Part shown: positions 44,304 to 58,500 of the stretch, piece by piece
Layout: each line of letters starts with the position of its first letter
Numbering within the stretch: position 1 is the first letter of the stretch
Position numbers and translations under genes: made by a program
Source of the DNA: Paraspadella gotoi
Taxonomy: Eukaryota; Chaetognatha
DNA length: 64,000 nt
Reading direction: 5' to 3'
NCBI GenBank assembly: GCA_051294375.1
Contig: JBJCIZ010000239.1
Coordinates: 6,281,074 to 6,345,073 of the forward strand
The notes under the pieces: generated by a model
The model's database searches: none
The model's input: only the letters and a program-made list of their open reading frames with translations
Told to the model about the DNA's origin: nothing

Positions 44304-47300
44304 AACCTGAAAGGATTGCCCCATTTTGGCGACGAGAACGTTCATCATAAGCACCACCAGCAGAGCGTGATGGAGCGCGCTGATGGAGTAGCCGAAGAAC
44401 TCGGTCGCCTCGTGGGCGTTGGACTCGATGTCGAAGGGAAGTCGGAGGCGGAACTCGTCGACGATCCGCTGGAAGGTGGCGTTGGTGAGCGTCGGATGGC
44501 AGAGTAAGTTGCGGAGGTGAGTCATCGTCGGTTCCGGGAAGAGTCGACCGTCCGAGTCGCGAAGATTTGGGACGTAGACCTTCCAGGTGTAAAGCGAAGT
44601 GAAAATTGTAAATTTAACATTAAATACAATTGTAAAGGAATAGTAAGTAAGGAATAAACAACTCATGAACATTAATTTATAAAATATAATTTTATTATAA
44701 ATTTGTAATTTACGCATTAGGCTTTATTTAACCATATGAATGTTTAAATTTCATAACAGCCTTTTTTTNNNNNNNNNNNNNNNNNNNNNNNNNNNNNNNN
44801 NNNNNNNNNNNNNNNNNNNNNNNNNNNNNNNNNNNNNNNNNNNNNNNNNNNNNNNNNNNNNNNNNNNNNNNNNNNNNNNNNNNNNNNNNNNNNNNNNNNN
44901 NNNNNNNNNNNNNNNNNNNNNNNNNNNNNNNNNNNNNNNNNNNNNNNNNNNNNNNNNNNNNNNNNNNNNNNNNNNNTCGCCTTGTAGGCCTTTGGATTGC
45001 CCATTCCGAAGACGTCCCACAACACGTTGGTGAGGATCTTCTTGTAGTTGGACATTTCCCAGGCGGTGGATTCGCAGAGAGGAAGATTAGTCACGGGGTC
45101 GGTGCGGATGTGCCAGTAGTCCTGAGTTTAAGGAGGGTAAGTTCATCTGGGTGGGAATTTTTCATTCTCGACTCGTTGCGTTTTTCAAGGAACAAAGAAT
45201 TTTAGGAAAAAGGAAAGAACGGAAGAGAAAAGGAATTAAATGTTCCGTTCTGTTCTGTTCTGTTCTGTTCTGTTCTGTTTTGTTCCGTTTTGTTCTGCTC
45301 TGTTCTGTTCTGTTCTTTTTCATTTTCGTTTACCTTCCCTTTTCCTTTTCCATGTCCCTTTTCTTTTTTCATGTCCCTTTTCCTTTTCCATCTCCCTTTT
45401 CCTTTTTCATGTCCCTTTTCCTTTCATTTCCTCTTCCCCTTTTCATCTTCCTTTCTACAACTCACCCTGTAGGCAAAATAGAGAAACTGATATCCCATCG
45501 AGAAGCAGATGATGACAGCGACGCCCATGACCAACACGTAGCTCACGTCCCTGATCGTGCTGCACAGCATGATTTGCAGCACGCCGACGGAGCGGTTCAG
45601 CTGGCAGATCTGCAGCAGCCGCAGGAAGGAGAGCAGGGTGGCGAGGAAGAAGAAAATCTCCGCAGCCAAGAGNNNNNNNNNNNNNNNNNNNNNNNNNNNN
45701 NNNNNNNNNNNNNNNNNNNNNNNNNNNNNNNNNNNNNNNNNNNNNNNNNNNNNNNNNNNNNNNNNNNNNNNNNNNNNNNNNNNNNNNNNNNNNNNNNNNN
45801 NNNNNNNNNNNNNNNNNNNNNNNNNNNNNNNNNNNNNNNNNNNNNNNNNNNNNNNNNNNNNNNNNNNNNNNNNNNNNNNNNNNNNNNNNNNNNNNNNNNN
45901 NNNNNNNNNNNNNNNNNNNTATTGGAGACAAATTTGTGTGGACGGAGCCTGATTACCATGGGTTTTTCCTTAAATGTTATTTTTGACTAATAAATTTAGT
46001 AATTGAACGTTTATTAAATGTATTTATAGTTCAATAAATGTTTATCAGCTCATTATTCGGACTTTTGATATCAAGTTCCAATGCACAATCAAATATAAAC
46101 TTTTAGATGGCCAATTTATTTTATATGCGGCCATCTTTGACTAATTGTATCATTTAATAGACTTTTGTTTTTCATTTANNNNNNNNNNNNNNNNNNNNNN
46201 NNNNNNNNNNNNNNNNNNNNNNNNNNNNNNNNNNNNNNNNNNNNNNNNNNNNNNNNNNNNNNNNNNNNNNNNNNNNNNNNNNNNNNNNNNNNNNNNNNNN
46301 NNNNNNNNNNNNNNNNNNNNNNNNNNNNNNNNNNNCCAGTCCCGTCAACCTGTCATCCGACGCTACGCCACACATATTGTTTTCAATAAACGATAATTGA
46401 AAAAATAAAAAAGTAAATAAGATTAAAACAAACAACAACAACAACAGCAACAACAGCAAAAACAAACAAAAAACAAAACGAAAAAAAATACCTCCACCCC
46501 CTCCGCCGCCGCCGCCGCCGCCGCCTTCCCCTCCGTTGACCAAAAACCCGACGCCCCAAGTGACGTAAGACGCCGCGAACGCCGCCGCCGTCGCGACGGC
46601 GTACAAGTTCCACGACTGAGAAAAGTAGAGTCGCGCCGCTTTGGCGCAACGCCAAGGAACGGCGCCGGCCACGTGCGCCGCCAGCGCCGCCGAGTAGACG
46701 AGAAGTACGAGCTCGATCCGGTCGAGGCCTTGGCGGTGGAGGCTCATGTGGCGGGGACCTCCAAAGGCCTGCTTGGTCACCTGTGGGTGGGGAGATGGGA
46801 TTGATTGGTCGCTTGAAAGAGATTGATTGGTGAAAGGAGACCGGATAATGATTGGTTCGAATGATTGGAGGGAATTGATAGGAAAGAGTTGATTAGTTCG
46901 TCGGATTGATTGATTGATTGACTAATTCTGATGGTTTTGACCAATTAAAAATCAATTAGAAAAATTGGAAAGATTTCTAAAAAAAATAGACNNNNNNNNN
47001 NNNNNNNNNNNNNNNNTTAGACTGTCTTCTCTTTTTCTTGGGTCGTCTCTCGAATGTCTCCTCCCTCTCAGGGTGTGTCGCTCTCCTCTCAAGTCTCTCA
47101 TCTCTCTCCCCTCTTCTACATCTACTTCATCCTCGTCGATAGCGTCGTACTCCGTTCACTCTACATCGTGCCATCGCTCGCTTTCTCGTTCTCAATCTTT
47201 CTCGTGCGTAAACTCACTGTCCGTGGCACGTCGGTCCGAGAAGAATCTTCTATACTGGTAGATCCTCGGCTCTCAGACCGCCCCCCGGTCGACACTTCAT

Positions 47301-50300
47301 CCCACTTAGCGTCCCCCCCAACCCCATTCCCCCCCCTTCAAACTCTCAACTCGCAGCAGACCCCAGAGAAGACTCAAAGCAGACCCAACTCTCACCCTCG
47401 CAGCAGAGCAGAACCAAGAAGAACGACGTATGCCGCGTAGAACCTCAAACCCTGGCGGCGTCCCGCTGAGAAGGCTCGAAGGGCCCTCGAGGCGCGAGGA
47501 AACTGGCACGAGCATCTCGTAGATGAGAGAGTCGCAGGCGAGGGAGACCCGGAAAGCCAGGGAGGAGGGAGGCGGTGCCATGTTGAGTGTGGAGGAGGAA
47601 GCGTGCGGTGGGTGTCGAGCGGATGGCGAAGGGCTGCGTGCGAGTAGAGAGCAAGCCGCAAGCAAGAGCAGGCAAGAGACGGGGCGAGACTGTGAGCAGA
47701 AGAGAGTAGAGAGAGGTAGAAAAAACTTGAAATACATTTCAAATTTTTTACGAGTGAATTGTGAGATGGAGAGAAGCGAAGAACGAGGAGACTCTCTCGA
47801 AACAGAACGCAAGAACACTGACAGCAGTACAACCTGTCGGTTGTGAGACCTTACGAAGTCGATGTCGAGACACTACAGAGAGAGGAGCATCAGTTTATAT
47901 ATTTTCCCTACACTTATTTATCACTGTGGTCTTACATTACTCTGGATTGGCGCATCTTTTCCTTTATTGGTGTCAACCTTGTTTATTCGATTCTCTCTCC
48001 TCCTCTTTTTCTTGTGTACTAATACTCTGTTATCTCAGAATCTTTCTTGTGTGCCATCTGTAGCTATTTGACTGTTATTGCTTTCTTTAACATTGTAACT
48101 TGTAGTTTTCCTTCTTATTCATTTATCGGTGTGTTTGTTAAGATATATTCCACACACTTACTTCTTTTTTTACATCTTTTGATTTCCACCTTCTGTCTTT
48201 CGTGTGCCTGCCCTCTTAATCTCATCGCTTTGGTTTCGACCTCGTCCCGACTCTAGATCGCGCCACACCCCCACCCTCACTCAAAAAGAAAACTCAACAC
48301 CGATATATATAACATCCCATACAACCACCAGACACACACCCGAACGAACCGCCCACAACAAAATGAAGGCCAAATACTACGTTCAGCCTCAACAAAGTCG
48401 GAGAGCGAAGAGCTCAGCGCCCACGTGGCGCGATGGTGCCCCGCAAGCGACAAAGTGTTGTTAAACGTATCATTCCACCACACCCACGCTTTCTCTCTCT
48501 TAAAATTTGATATCCTGCTTTAATTTGTAAATATGAAGCCGCTAATTTTCTCTCTGCGCAGTAACCTCCTATTTTTTTTTCTCTCTTTCCTGCTCCATCA
48601 TCCCAACTGTCCTCTACGATTACGAGAGTCTGGTTTGTTCACCATATATCGTCCCTAATATACAATACTCTCCTCGCTCTCGATATAAGCAAGTTCAGCA
48701 GTTTTTCCTATATAATAGTTCAGAATCATAATAGGCGTAAGGGCAGAAATACAATCCTCCTATCTATTATAATTTCAGAGGCCAAATTTATTTTTCAATA
48801 AAGTGGAAATAATAAGTTTATCTAAATATGTCATCCCGCTTTCGTAGCTATTATTTCTATACAATAGCCCCGAGGCTCTGTACAATCTGGCCATTAGTCT
48901 AATCCTAATTTCAGGACAAGGCTTTAGGGTTTCATACGAACACGCGTGTAGCGGTGGACTGGAGAGGTACCCAACAGGGAACTCTCGGATAGCCAAAAAG
49001 ACAACATTGAAGGTCCCGCATAGAGGCGCTTACTCTAGCAATTAGAAGTGTGTTTCGTCCGCAAGTTCTAGGGACATGCTTACGCTCATACTTTAGAGAA
49101 AGGACTCTGCCTATGGAATTGAATTGAAATATTCTACGACTGCACCAGCATATATCTCGGATCGACGCGACAGTCTCGGACTTCTACATACCGCGACTCG
49201 CCCTACCTGCGCGTACAATGCCCATTATATCTGTAGTATATAACATATGATACATAAGTGTTTGCGAGATGCCGGTAGTTCCGGCCGCCCCACACTGTAA
49301 CACATTACTAACCTCGCTAGCCAGCTCGTTTAAGGTCAGGGGCCAAGATATTTATTTAGAATACATCTCGGTGAAATTGATGTGACGAATCTCCCTTCAG
49401 CTGGGTACGCATAGTACCGTCTTTGCATAACGACGTACTGTGTATGCCCCCTTTCTGTTTTAGTAGAATTTCATAGGAAAATTTCCACCCCGAAGAGCAA
49501 ACATGGCGCATATCATCCTGACATACAGATACTAACCCCACACCGTATGGGCCATCACACACGTCCAAGACGCCATCCACCTGACCCACACTTCATCAAC
49601 AGCGTAAGCGCATTCCCACCGTCGTCATGCAGAGTGCCCATGCGCCGGACAACGTCGCACACGAAAGACCGCAAATGTCTCTGATCCCAGACTTTTGACC
49701 GCGCCGCGACAACGACTCACCTCATCAAGAGGCCGCACTCGCGCGTGTCCACTCGCCGGCTCGAACCGCCACATACCTCGCGGCTGTCGTGTGGCCTCAG
49801 TATGCAACTCTGCTGCCCGGACTGCCTCCTGTCAGCGTGAGCGCGGAGACTCCGGGAAAAGAGAGGAGGCGAGGCAGATCGGTAGGAAAGCGTGTCAGCG
49901 GACCTCTTGTGCTTCCCGGATTCTCCGGTGCATACTGCGGTCTGGTCCGCTGATTATGTTTCCACCTAACTCCCGGGTTTCTTTCGTCATATCGTATCGA
50001 ATGGTCTAAACACGCAACGCTCACTATAAATTAGACAGTCTCCGTATAGCGTGTGTGCGTCTTACGCCTCATTGTCTCAAAAGACAATACGGAATATGAA
50101 GATCGCACACTCAGAATGACCTATTATTCGTGAGGACCTCCTGCCGTACCGGCGCCAGACCTATGCCAGGACAATCCCTAATAACTATCAGAATGGAAGA
50201 GAATAAGAATGACGTCGCTGAGAGGCGTCACCCGGCTCCATCTTCAACACATTACTTCGTATACCAAATACACGCGTCCTGCCATCAGACGTCTCGTTTA

Positions 50301-53300
50301 TGTCATAGTCATTCCTTGGCAAAGTGCTCCTCACCATCTCGAAGAGTAACAGTTTCAAAGGAAAAATTAAGGACCCGCAATTTCTTGGCGCGTGCACGCC
50401 CTCCTCATCTACTGCGGTTAGTACAATATGTGCTCGTGCTGATACCGTAAAGTAGTTATGTTTCAGTTATATAATGGCACAACACTCTATTAGGACAGGT
50501 CATATCGCCTCTCGCTTCGTGTCCGACATTGTCTCCAAATGGCATGAACACAAGTAACTCGTTTTATATACTTTCTCCTTCTCTTCTGGACAAATCTAAT
50601 AGAGGCAACCTTCATCTTCTACTCCTCTCTCTTTTTTTCTTTCTTTCTTTCTTTCTTTCTTTCTTGCTTTTTTTTCTTCTTTAACTTGTAACATGTAGTT
50701 TCCTTCTTTCTTTATGTTTTCTTTCCTTCTTTTTTTAAATTTTTTTTCACTCTTTCTTTCTTCTCCTTTCTTCCTCTTCCTCTTTAANNNNNNNNNNNNN
50801 NNNNNNNNNNNNNNNNNNNNNNNNNNNNNNNNNNNNNNNNNNNNNNNNNNNNNNNNNNNNNNNNNNNNNNNNNNNNNNNNNNNNNNNNNNNNNNNNNNNN
50901 NNNNNNNNNNNNNNNNNNNNNNNNNNNNNNNNNNNNNNNNNNNNNNNNNNNNNNNNNNNNNNNNNNNCAGCAGAAAGTGGACGATCATCCAACCGCGCCC
51001 GATGACGCTGTAATGAGGCAAACCTTCGGTCCAGATGTCCTCGACGATCCCCTGGCAGAGAGGGTGCGCCACAAACTCTTTTTGCCTTTTGTGCATCGCG
51101 TCCTTTGAGGAAGGGGGGGAAAACAATATTAATAATGTATAACTAAAGACTAAATGCATCGCTGGGCTATATTTTTCAAAAGAGCCCCAAATCTGCTTTA
51201 ATTCTATTTAAGGAAAGTTTTAGGTTTAAAGATTAGGTTACGGGTCAAGAATTTGGAAAGACATTAAGGTCAAGGTTTAGGATTAGAAGTTAAAGTTTGG
51301 GTTAGGGATTAGTTATTACTGTTAGAGAAAATTATATGGGAATTGAATTGAAATATTCTTTGAACAATTGTGAGAGAGTCTTGATTGAAAGCTTACAGGG
51401 TCCTTTTATGTTATCTTGTAATAGTGAAAGGGGCCGTAACTTACTTTAGCATGTTTAAGGTCAGGGGCAAGATAGTTTATTTATTAAATGTATGTGTAAT
51501 CTTTATATTGGTTTTACAAATTTCATTAGAAAATTTCCCCCCAAAAAATGATATCATCTAAATCTAACCACGATTCCAACGACGACGACCAACTGCCCAC
51601 ACCTTCAGCACAGCGTAAGGATCCCACCGTCCATGCGAATCCGTCCGTCCCAGCAGCGTTTCCACCTCCGCGCCGCGACAAGCTCCCAGCAGAGCCGCGG
51701 CGTGGCCACTCGCGGCAGCCGCCATCTCGCGATAGTCCTCGAAGAACTTGGGCTCCTTGAGAATCGGGAGAGGAGGTAGGAAAGTATAGATTGGGTCGGT
51801 CGGTCGGTCTGTCGGTATGTCTATCCGTTTTGTTATGTTAAAAATGCATATAATTCGCCTATAGTCGGTTGCTCATTTGTTAAGACAGGAAAAAACCTCA
51901 AATTTTAGTGACTGCTAGCGCCGCCTTCAGGAAATCCTAAAACTATAAGGAATAAAAGACGGAATTACTTGTCATAAATACACGGGCTCAGAACGTTTTT
52001 TAGTCATGTCATGTCATGTCATATCAGGTGATCAAAGGAAAATTCACGATTGGATGAACCGATCTTGTTAAAAATATGTTTACTGTTTGTCCGTAGTTAT
52101 TTTTTATTTCACAATCTTTGACAGTCTTTCTATCTTTCATTGTCGATGCTGAAGTAATTTTAATCGGTCTCTTCTAATAGAGGCAACTCTATCCGTCTGT
52201 CAATCTGTGGATAAGGCCCCAAGTTGGCAGAAAATTTTCATAAGTAACTTCTTAGCCAAGCTTGAGCAGATGTTTTCACTCAAATGTGACACCGGGTAAC
52301 AGCATAAGAAGTCTCGCTTAAAGGCGAGATAAACTTGTCCCTAAGCCCGAGTACAAATCTGTCTCTCCGCTCCTAACTGCGATATGATTATTTAATATGA
52401 TCTTGAATGCGATTGAATTTCTCAATCTCATTTACANNNNNNNNNNNNNNNNNNNNNNNNNACCTCCTGTGTTAAAGCCGAAGTGAAAATGTAAAAAAAT
52501 TTAACCATAAATACAATTGTAAAGGTAATAGGTAAGTAAGAATAAAAAACTCATGAACATTAATTTATAAAAAATTTTATTATAAATTGTAATTACGCAT
52601 TAGCTTTATTTAAACCATACTGAAGTTTTAAATTCATAACAGCCTTTTTTTCATTTGGATTCTTCTGTTCTTGAAGTGATAGAAAGACAATAAAACTCCT
52701 AATTTAAATTTCTCATTCATTTCATCTCTCTCTTCTCTCTCTCTCTCTCCTCTCTCTCTCTCCCCCGTCCTCTCTCATCTCTTCCTCTCTCTCTCTCTCT
52801 CCTCTTCTCTCTCTCTCCTCTCTCTCTCTCATCTCGCCTTGTAGGCCTTTGGGATTGCCCATTCCCGAAGACGTCCACAACACTGTTGGTGAGGAATTCT
52901 TCTTGTAGAGTGGACTTTCCCCAGCGGGGATTCGCAGAGAGGGAAAGAATTAGTCACGGGGTCGGTGCGGATGTGGCAGTAGTTCCTGAGTTAAAGGGGA
53001 GGGTAGTTCATCTGGGTGGGAATCATTTTCGGACCGTTGCGTTTTCCAAGGAACAAAGAATTTTAGGGAAAAAAGGGAAAGAAACGGAAGAGAAAAGGAA
53101 TTTAAATGTTCCGTTTTCTGTTCTGTTTCTGTCTGTTCTGTTCTGTTTTGTTCCGTTTTGTTCTGCCTGTTCGTTTCTGTTCTTTTCAATTTTCCGTTTA
53201 CCTTCCCTTTCCTTTTCCATGTCCCTTTTCTTTTTTCATTCCCTTTTCCTTTCCATTCTTCCCTTTTTCCTTTTCATGTCCCTTTTCTTTCATTTCCTCT

Positions 53301-55476
53301 TCCCCTTTTCATCTTCCTTCTACAACTCACCCTGAGGCAAAATAGAAGAAACTGATTATCCCATCGAGGAGAAGCAGATTGATGGACAGCCGACGCCCAT
53401 GAACAAACACGTAGCTCACGTCCTGATCGTGCTGCAACAGACATGATTCCTGCAGCACGCACCGACAACCGAGAAGCGGTTCACTGGCAGATCTGACAGC
53501 AGCCGCCAGGAAGCGAGAGCAGCGGTGGGCGAGGAAAGAAGAAAATCTCCGCAGCCAAGAGGTAATTCTCGGAAGACGTCCAGAGGCGTAACGAGATGAA
53601 GGGGATGGGGAAGCTCCGGAGAGAGAGAGAGAGCAGAGAGAGAAGAGTGAGGTAATTAGAGTGAAACGGAGAGTAGAAACCGCCCAAGCGAGGCGGAGAG
53701 AACGGAGACAAGACGCTGACCCCTACGAGAAGGAGGTGAGTTATTTTGGCAAATTTGTGAACACTCCGTGGCCACGGACGCCGAAATTACCCATGCAGGT
53801 TTTTCACCCATTAAACTTTATTTTTGACTAAATAAAAACTTTAGTTACATTGAACGCTTTATTAAATTATTTATATTTCACATAAATTGTTTATCAGATC
53901 ATTATTTTACCGGACTTTTGATATCAAGTCTCCAATGCACCACGAATTCAAATATTAAACTTTAGATGGCATTTATTTTATATGCGAGCCCATACTCTGA
54001 CTAATTGTATCATTTAATAAGGACTTTTGTTTTTCATTAAAACTAAAGAGTCTCATCTGTTAACTTTTGTTTTCATTAATTGCTTTCTTTAACTCTTGTT
54101 TTATCTTGAAATTATTCAGTGTCTTGATTTTACTCTTCCAATGAATAAATTGATATACTTTTATATCCTGAATGTTTTTTATCTCCTTCTCATCAATGTA
54201 ACTAATACTATTTACAAAAAGAGAGAACTTTCAAACTAGAGGAGAATCTTTTCATCAATCAAATAATTAAAAGACAATCAGTTGATACCATAACGTTGTG
54301 CCTTCCCTGCGGTCAACTACAGCTAATACATCTAAGAACCACATTCGTTGTCCTGTGGTCGTCATCAACCGTCTACTAGCTACAGGTCGGCCGTCCCCGA
54401 TCCAACCTGATCTCCACACCGACTAACGCTTCCCAAACATATTGCTTTTCAATAACAACGATCTAAATTAAAACAAATAAAAAGTAAATAAGATTAAAAA
54501 CAAACAACAACAACAACAGCAACAACAGCAAAAACAAACAAAAAACAACAAAAACGAAAAACACAAATACCTCCACCCCCTCCCGCCCGCCGCCGCCGCC
54601 GCGCCTTCCCCTTCCCTCGCTTGACCAAAAAACCCGACGCCCCAAGTGAACGTTAAGACGCCGCGAAACCCGCCGCCGTCCGACGCGGGCGTACAAGTTC
54701 CACGACTGAGAAAAGTAGAGTCGCGCCGCTTTGGCGCAACGCCAAGGAACGGCGCCGGCCACGTGCGCCGCCAGCGCCGCCCGAAGTAGACGAGAAGTAC
54801 GAGGCTCGATCGTCGAGCGCCTTGGCGGTGGAAGCTCATGTGGCGGGGACCTCCAAAGGCCTGCTTGGTCACCTGTGGTGGGGAGATGGGATTGAATTGG
54901 TCGCTTGAAAGAGATTGATTGGTGAAAGGAGACCGGATAATGATTTGGTTCGAAATGATTGGGAGGGAATTGAAGGAAAGAGTTGATTAGTTCGTTCGGA
55001 TTGATTGATTTGATTGACTAATTCTGATGGTTTTGACCAATTAAAAATCGAATTAGAAAAAATTGGGAAAGATTTCCTAAAAAAAAATAATACGCACGCT
55101 ACTCACCTTCTCATCTCTTGCCTTACACTATCCTCTCCTTCACCTCAATTCCCCCACACAACCCTTAGACTCGTCTCTCACCCCACCCCCCGTTCGCACA
55201 CTTCATCCCCTGGTCCCCCCCCAACCCATTCTCCCCCCCTTCAAACTCTCAACCCGCCAGAAGCAGACAAAGACAGAACACTCAAGAGCAGACCCAACTC
55301 TCACCTCGCAGCAGAGCAGAACCAAGAAGACGACGTATGCCGCGTAGAATCTCAAACAATCTGGCGCGTCCGCTGAGAAGGTCGAAGGCGTCGAGGCGGA
55401 GGGAAACTGGACGAGCATCTCGAGGATCGGGGCGAAAGCCGGGCGTTCTTTTGAGGTGTGTGTGTGTGGAGAGAGA

Positions 55477-55550
<74 letters not shown>

Positions 55551-58500
55551 GAGAGAGTTTTCTCTCTATTATCCTTGTTTCTTTTGATTTTTTCTCTTTT
55601 TGCTTTTATTCCATTTTTCTCTTTCTTTCTTCTTTCTTTCTTTTCTTTCTTTCTTTCTTTCTTCTTTCTTCCTTTCTTTCTTTCTTTCTTTCTTGCTTTT
55701 TTTTCTTCTTTAACTTGTAACATGTAGTTTCCTTCTTTCTTTATGTTTCTTTCCTTCTTTTTTTAAATTTTTTCACTCTTTCTTTCTTCTCCTTTCTTCC
55801 TCTTCCTCTTTAACCCCACCCCCACTCACCCCCCTTTCTTCCCCGTCCCCCGCCCGCGACGACGGACCCCACAAGTAAGCCGAGGTCAGCGGGAGCAGCG
55901 CCAGGCTAGCCAGAAAGTGAGGACGAATCATCCAACCCGCGCCCGATGACGCTGTAATGAGGCCACAACCTTCGGTCCAGATTGTCCTGACGATCCCACT
56001 GGCGCAGAGAGGGTGCGACACAAACTTCTTTTTTGCCTTTTGTGCACATCGCGGTCCTTTGAGGAAGGGGAAAAAAACAATATTAATAATGTATAAACTA
56101 AAGACTAACAATGCATCGCTGGGCTATATTTTTTCAAAAGAGCCCCAAATCTGCTTTAATTCTATTTTAAGGAAAGTAGTTGGTTTAAGATTAGGTTACG
56201 GGTCAAGGAATTTGGAAAAGACATTAAGCGTTCAAGGTTTAGGATTAGAAGTTAAAGTTTGGTTTAGGGATTTAGTTATTACTGTTAGAGAAAAATTATA
56301 TGGGAATTGAATTGAAATATTCTTTGAACAATTTGTAGAGAGTCTTGATTGAAAGCTTTACAGGGTGGTCCCTTTATGTTACTCTTGTAATAGTGAAAGG
56401 AGGCCTAACTTACTTTAGCATGGTTTAAGGTTCAGGGGCAACCCAGTTTTACTTTATTACACTGCTATGCGTGTTAATCTTTATATTGGTTTTACAAAAT
56501 TCATTGAAAATTTCCCCCCAAAAAATGATATCATCTAATCTAACCACGATTCAACGACGACGACCAACTGCCCACACCTTCAGCACAGCGTAAGGATCCC
56601 ACCGTCCATGCGAATCGTCCGTCCCAGCAGCGTTTCCACCTCCGCGCCGCGACAAGCTCCCAGCAGAGCCGCGGCGTTGGCCCACTCGCGGCAGCCGCCC
56701 ATCTTCGCGATAGTCCTCGAAGACTTGGGCTCCTTGAGATCGGGAAGAGGACGGTAGGAAAGTATAAAATGCTCGGATCCGGAGCAGGGTCTCGTTCGAG
56801 TACCTCTAGTCCATATCCATTTTGATATGTGTAAAAAAATGCATATAATTCGCCTATAGTCGGTTGCTCATTTGTTAAGACAGGGAAAAACCTTCAAATT
56901 TTAGTGACTGCTAGCGCCGCCTTCAGGAAATCCTAAAACTATAAGGAATAAAAGACGGAATTACTCTGTCATAAATACACGGGCTCAGAAGTTTTTAGTC
57001 ATGTCATGTCATGTCATATCAGTGATCAAAGGAAAATTCACGATTGGATGAACCGATCTTGTTAAAAATATGTTTACTGTTTGTCCGTAGTTATTTTTTA
57101 TTTCACAATCTTTGACAGTCTTTTCTATCTTTCATTGTCGATGCTAAAGTAATTTTAATCGGTCTCCTTCTAATAGAGGCAACTCTATCCGTCTGTCAAT
57201 CTGTGGATTAAGGCCCCAAGTTGGCAGAAAATTTTCATAAGTAACTTCTTAGCCAAGCTTGAGCAGATGTTTTCACTCAAATGATGACCACACGGGTAAC
57301 AGCATTAAGAAGTCTCGCCTTAAAGGCGAGATAAACTTGTCCCTAAGCCCGAGTACAAATCTGTCTCTCCGCTCCTAAAACTGCGATATGATTATTTAAT
57401 ATGATCTTGAATGCGATTGAATTTCTCCAATCATCATTTACATGTTGTAAGTTAAATCTAAAATGGCGTTGATTTATTCTGGAATTTTATATTAGTCTGT
57501 TTTTCGGTTTTCAGTATGTTTCATTACATACAGTATACAAATAAGCTATTATATTAACTACCTAAATATACTTTACCTACCATGTGTACCGTCTCTCGCA
57601 CCTGCTTGGCTCGGCGCAGCACGCCGCGCGAAAAGTCGAAGCAGAACCCGCACGGGATCCTCAGCTCGCAGCAGGGTTGGTGACGCTAGGCAAGGCCCCA
57701 ACTCATTGGCCCTGAAAAGCGCTCGGCCGAGCAGGCGCCATCTCCAAGGTTTCCGGCGTCTTTGAGGAACGATGCGGCGCGCCGCTCGGAGACAGAAGCC
57801 CATCGGCTGAGAAGAGAGACGAGGGGGAAATTGGTCCACGAGAGAAGCGACGAGCTGAGATGAAGAGGGGAAGAAGGAGGAAGAGGAGGTGGGATGGAGG
57901 AGGAGGAGGAGGGGGGTGGAAAGAGGACGGGACAGCGAAGGAGTAACGGAAGAGGAGGTTGAGGGACCTAGAGGAGGTATGGGAGGTGGAGGTTGGCAGG
58001 AGGAGGGAGGAAGAGGCCAGGTGAGGGTGGAAAAGAGAGAGTGGAAGGAAGAGGAGGAAGAGGAGGGGTGGGATTAAAGATTAAAATAAATAAAAAAAAC
58101 AAAAACTAAAAATGAAAAAAAAAAGAAACATAAGCGATGAACACAAACGAAGCAAACAAAAAAAAAAACAAATAAACATTGAACATAGAAACAAAACAAA
58201 AAACAATAAACTAAAAGAAAAAAAAAAACAAACAAAAATAAACGAAACCAAACAACACAAAACAAAAAGAACGAAAAAAAAAACTAAACCCTCCACCTTA
58301 AATCAACACCCTCTCCCTCCTCCTCCTCCTCTCCTCCTCCTCCTCGCCCCCTTTTTTCTTGTTGCCCCCTATACCCAACGGATCAGCAGCAGCTCTCGGA
58401 AAAGTCGGAGCTGCTGAAGCCGACTCTCCGAACGCCGCCGGAGAGACGCGATGGAACCGAAGCCGAAACCGGCGCCCGGCGGATGGACGTGAGACTACGT

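Noticed and set aside
48775-50450. Several open frames in both strands
   Set aside because: They lie in the extremely noisy block with no splice-phase or family support.
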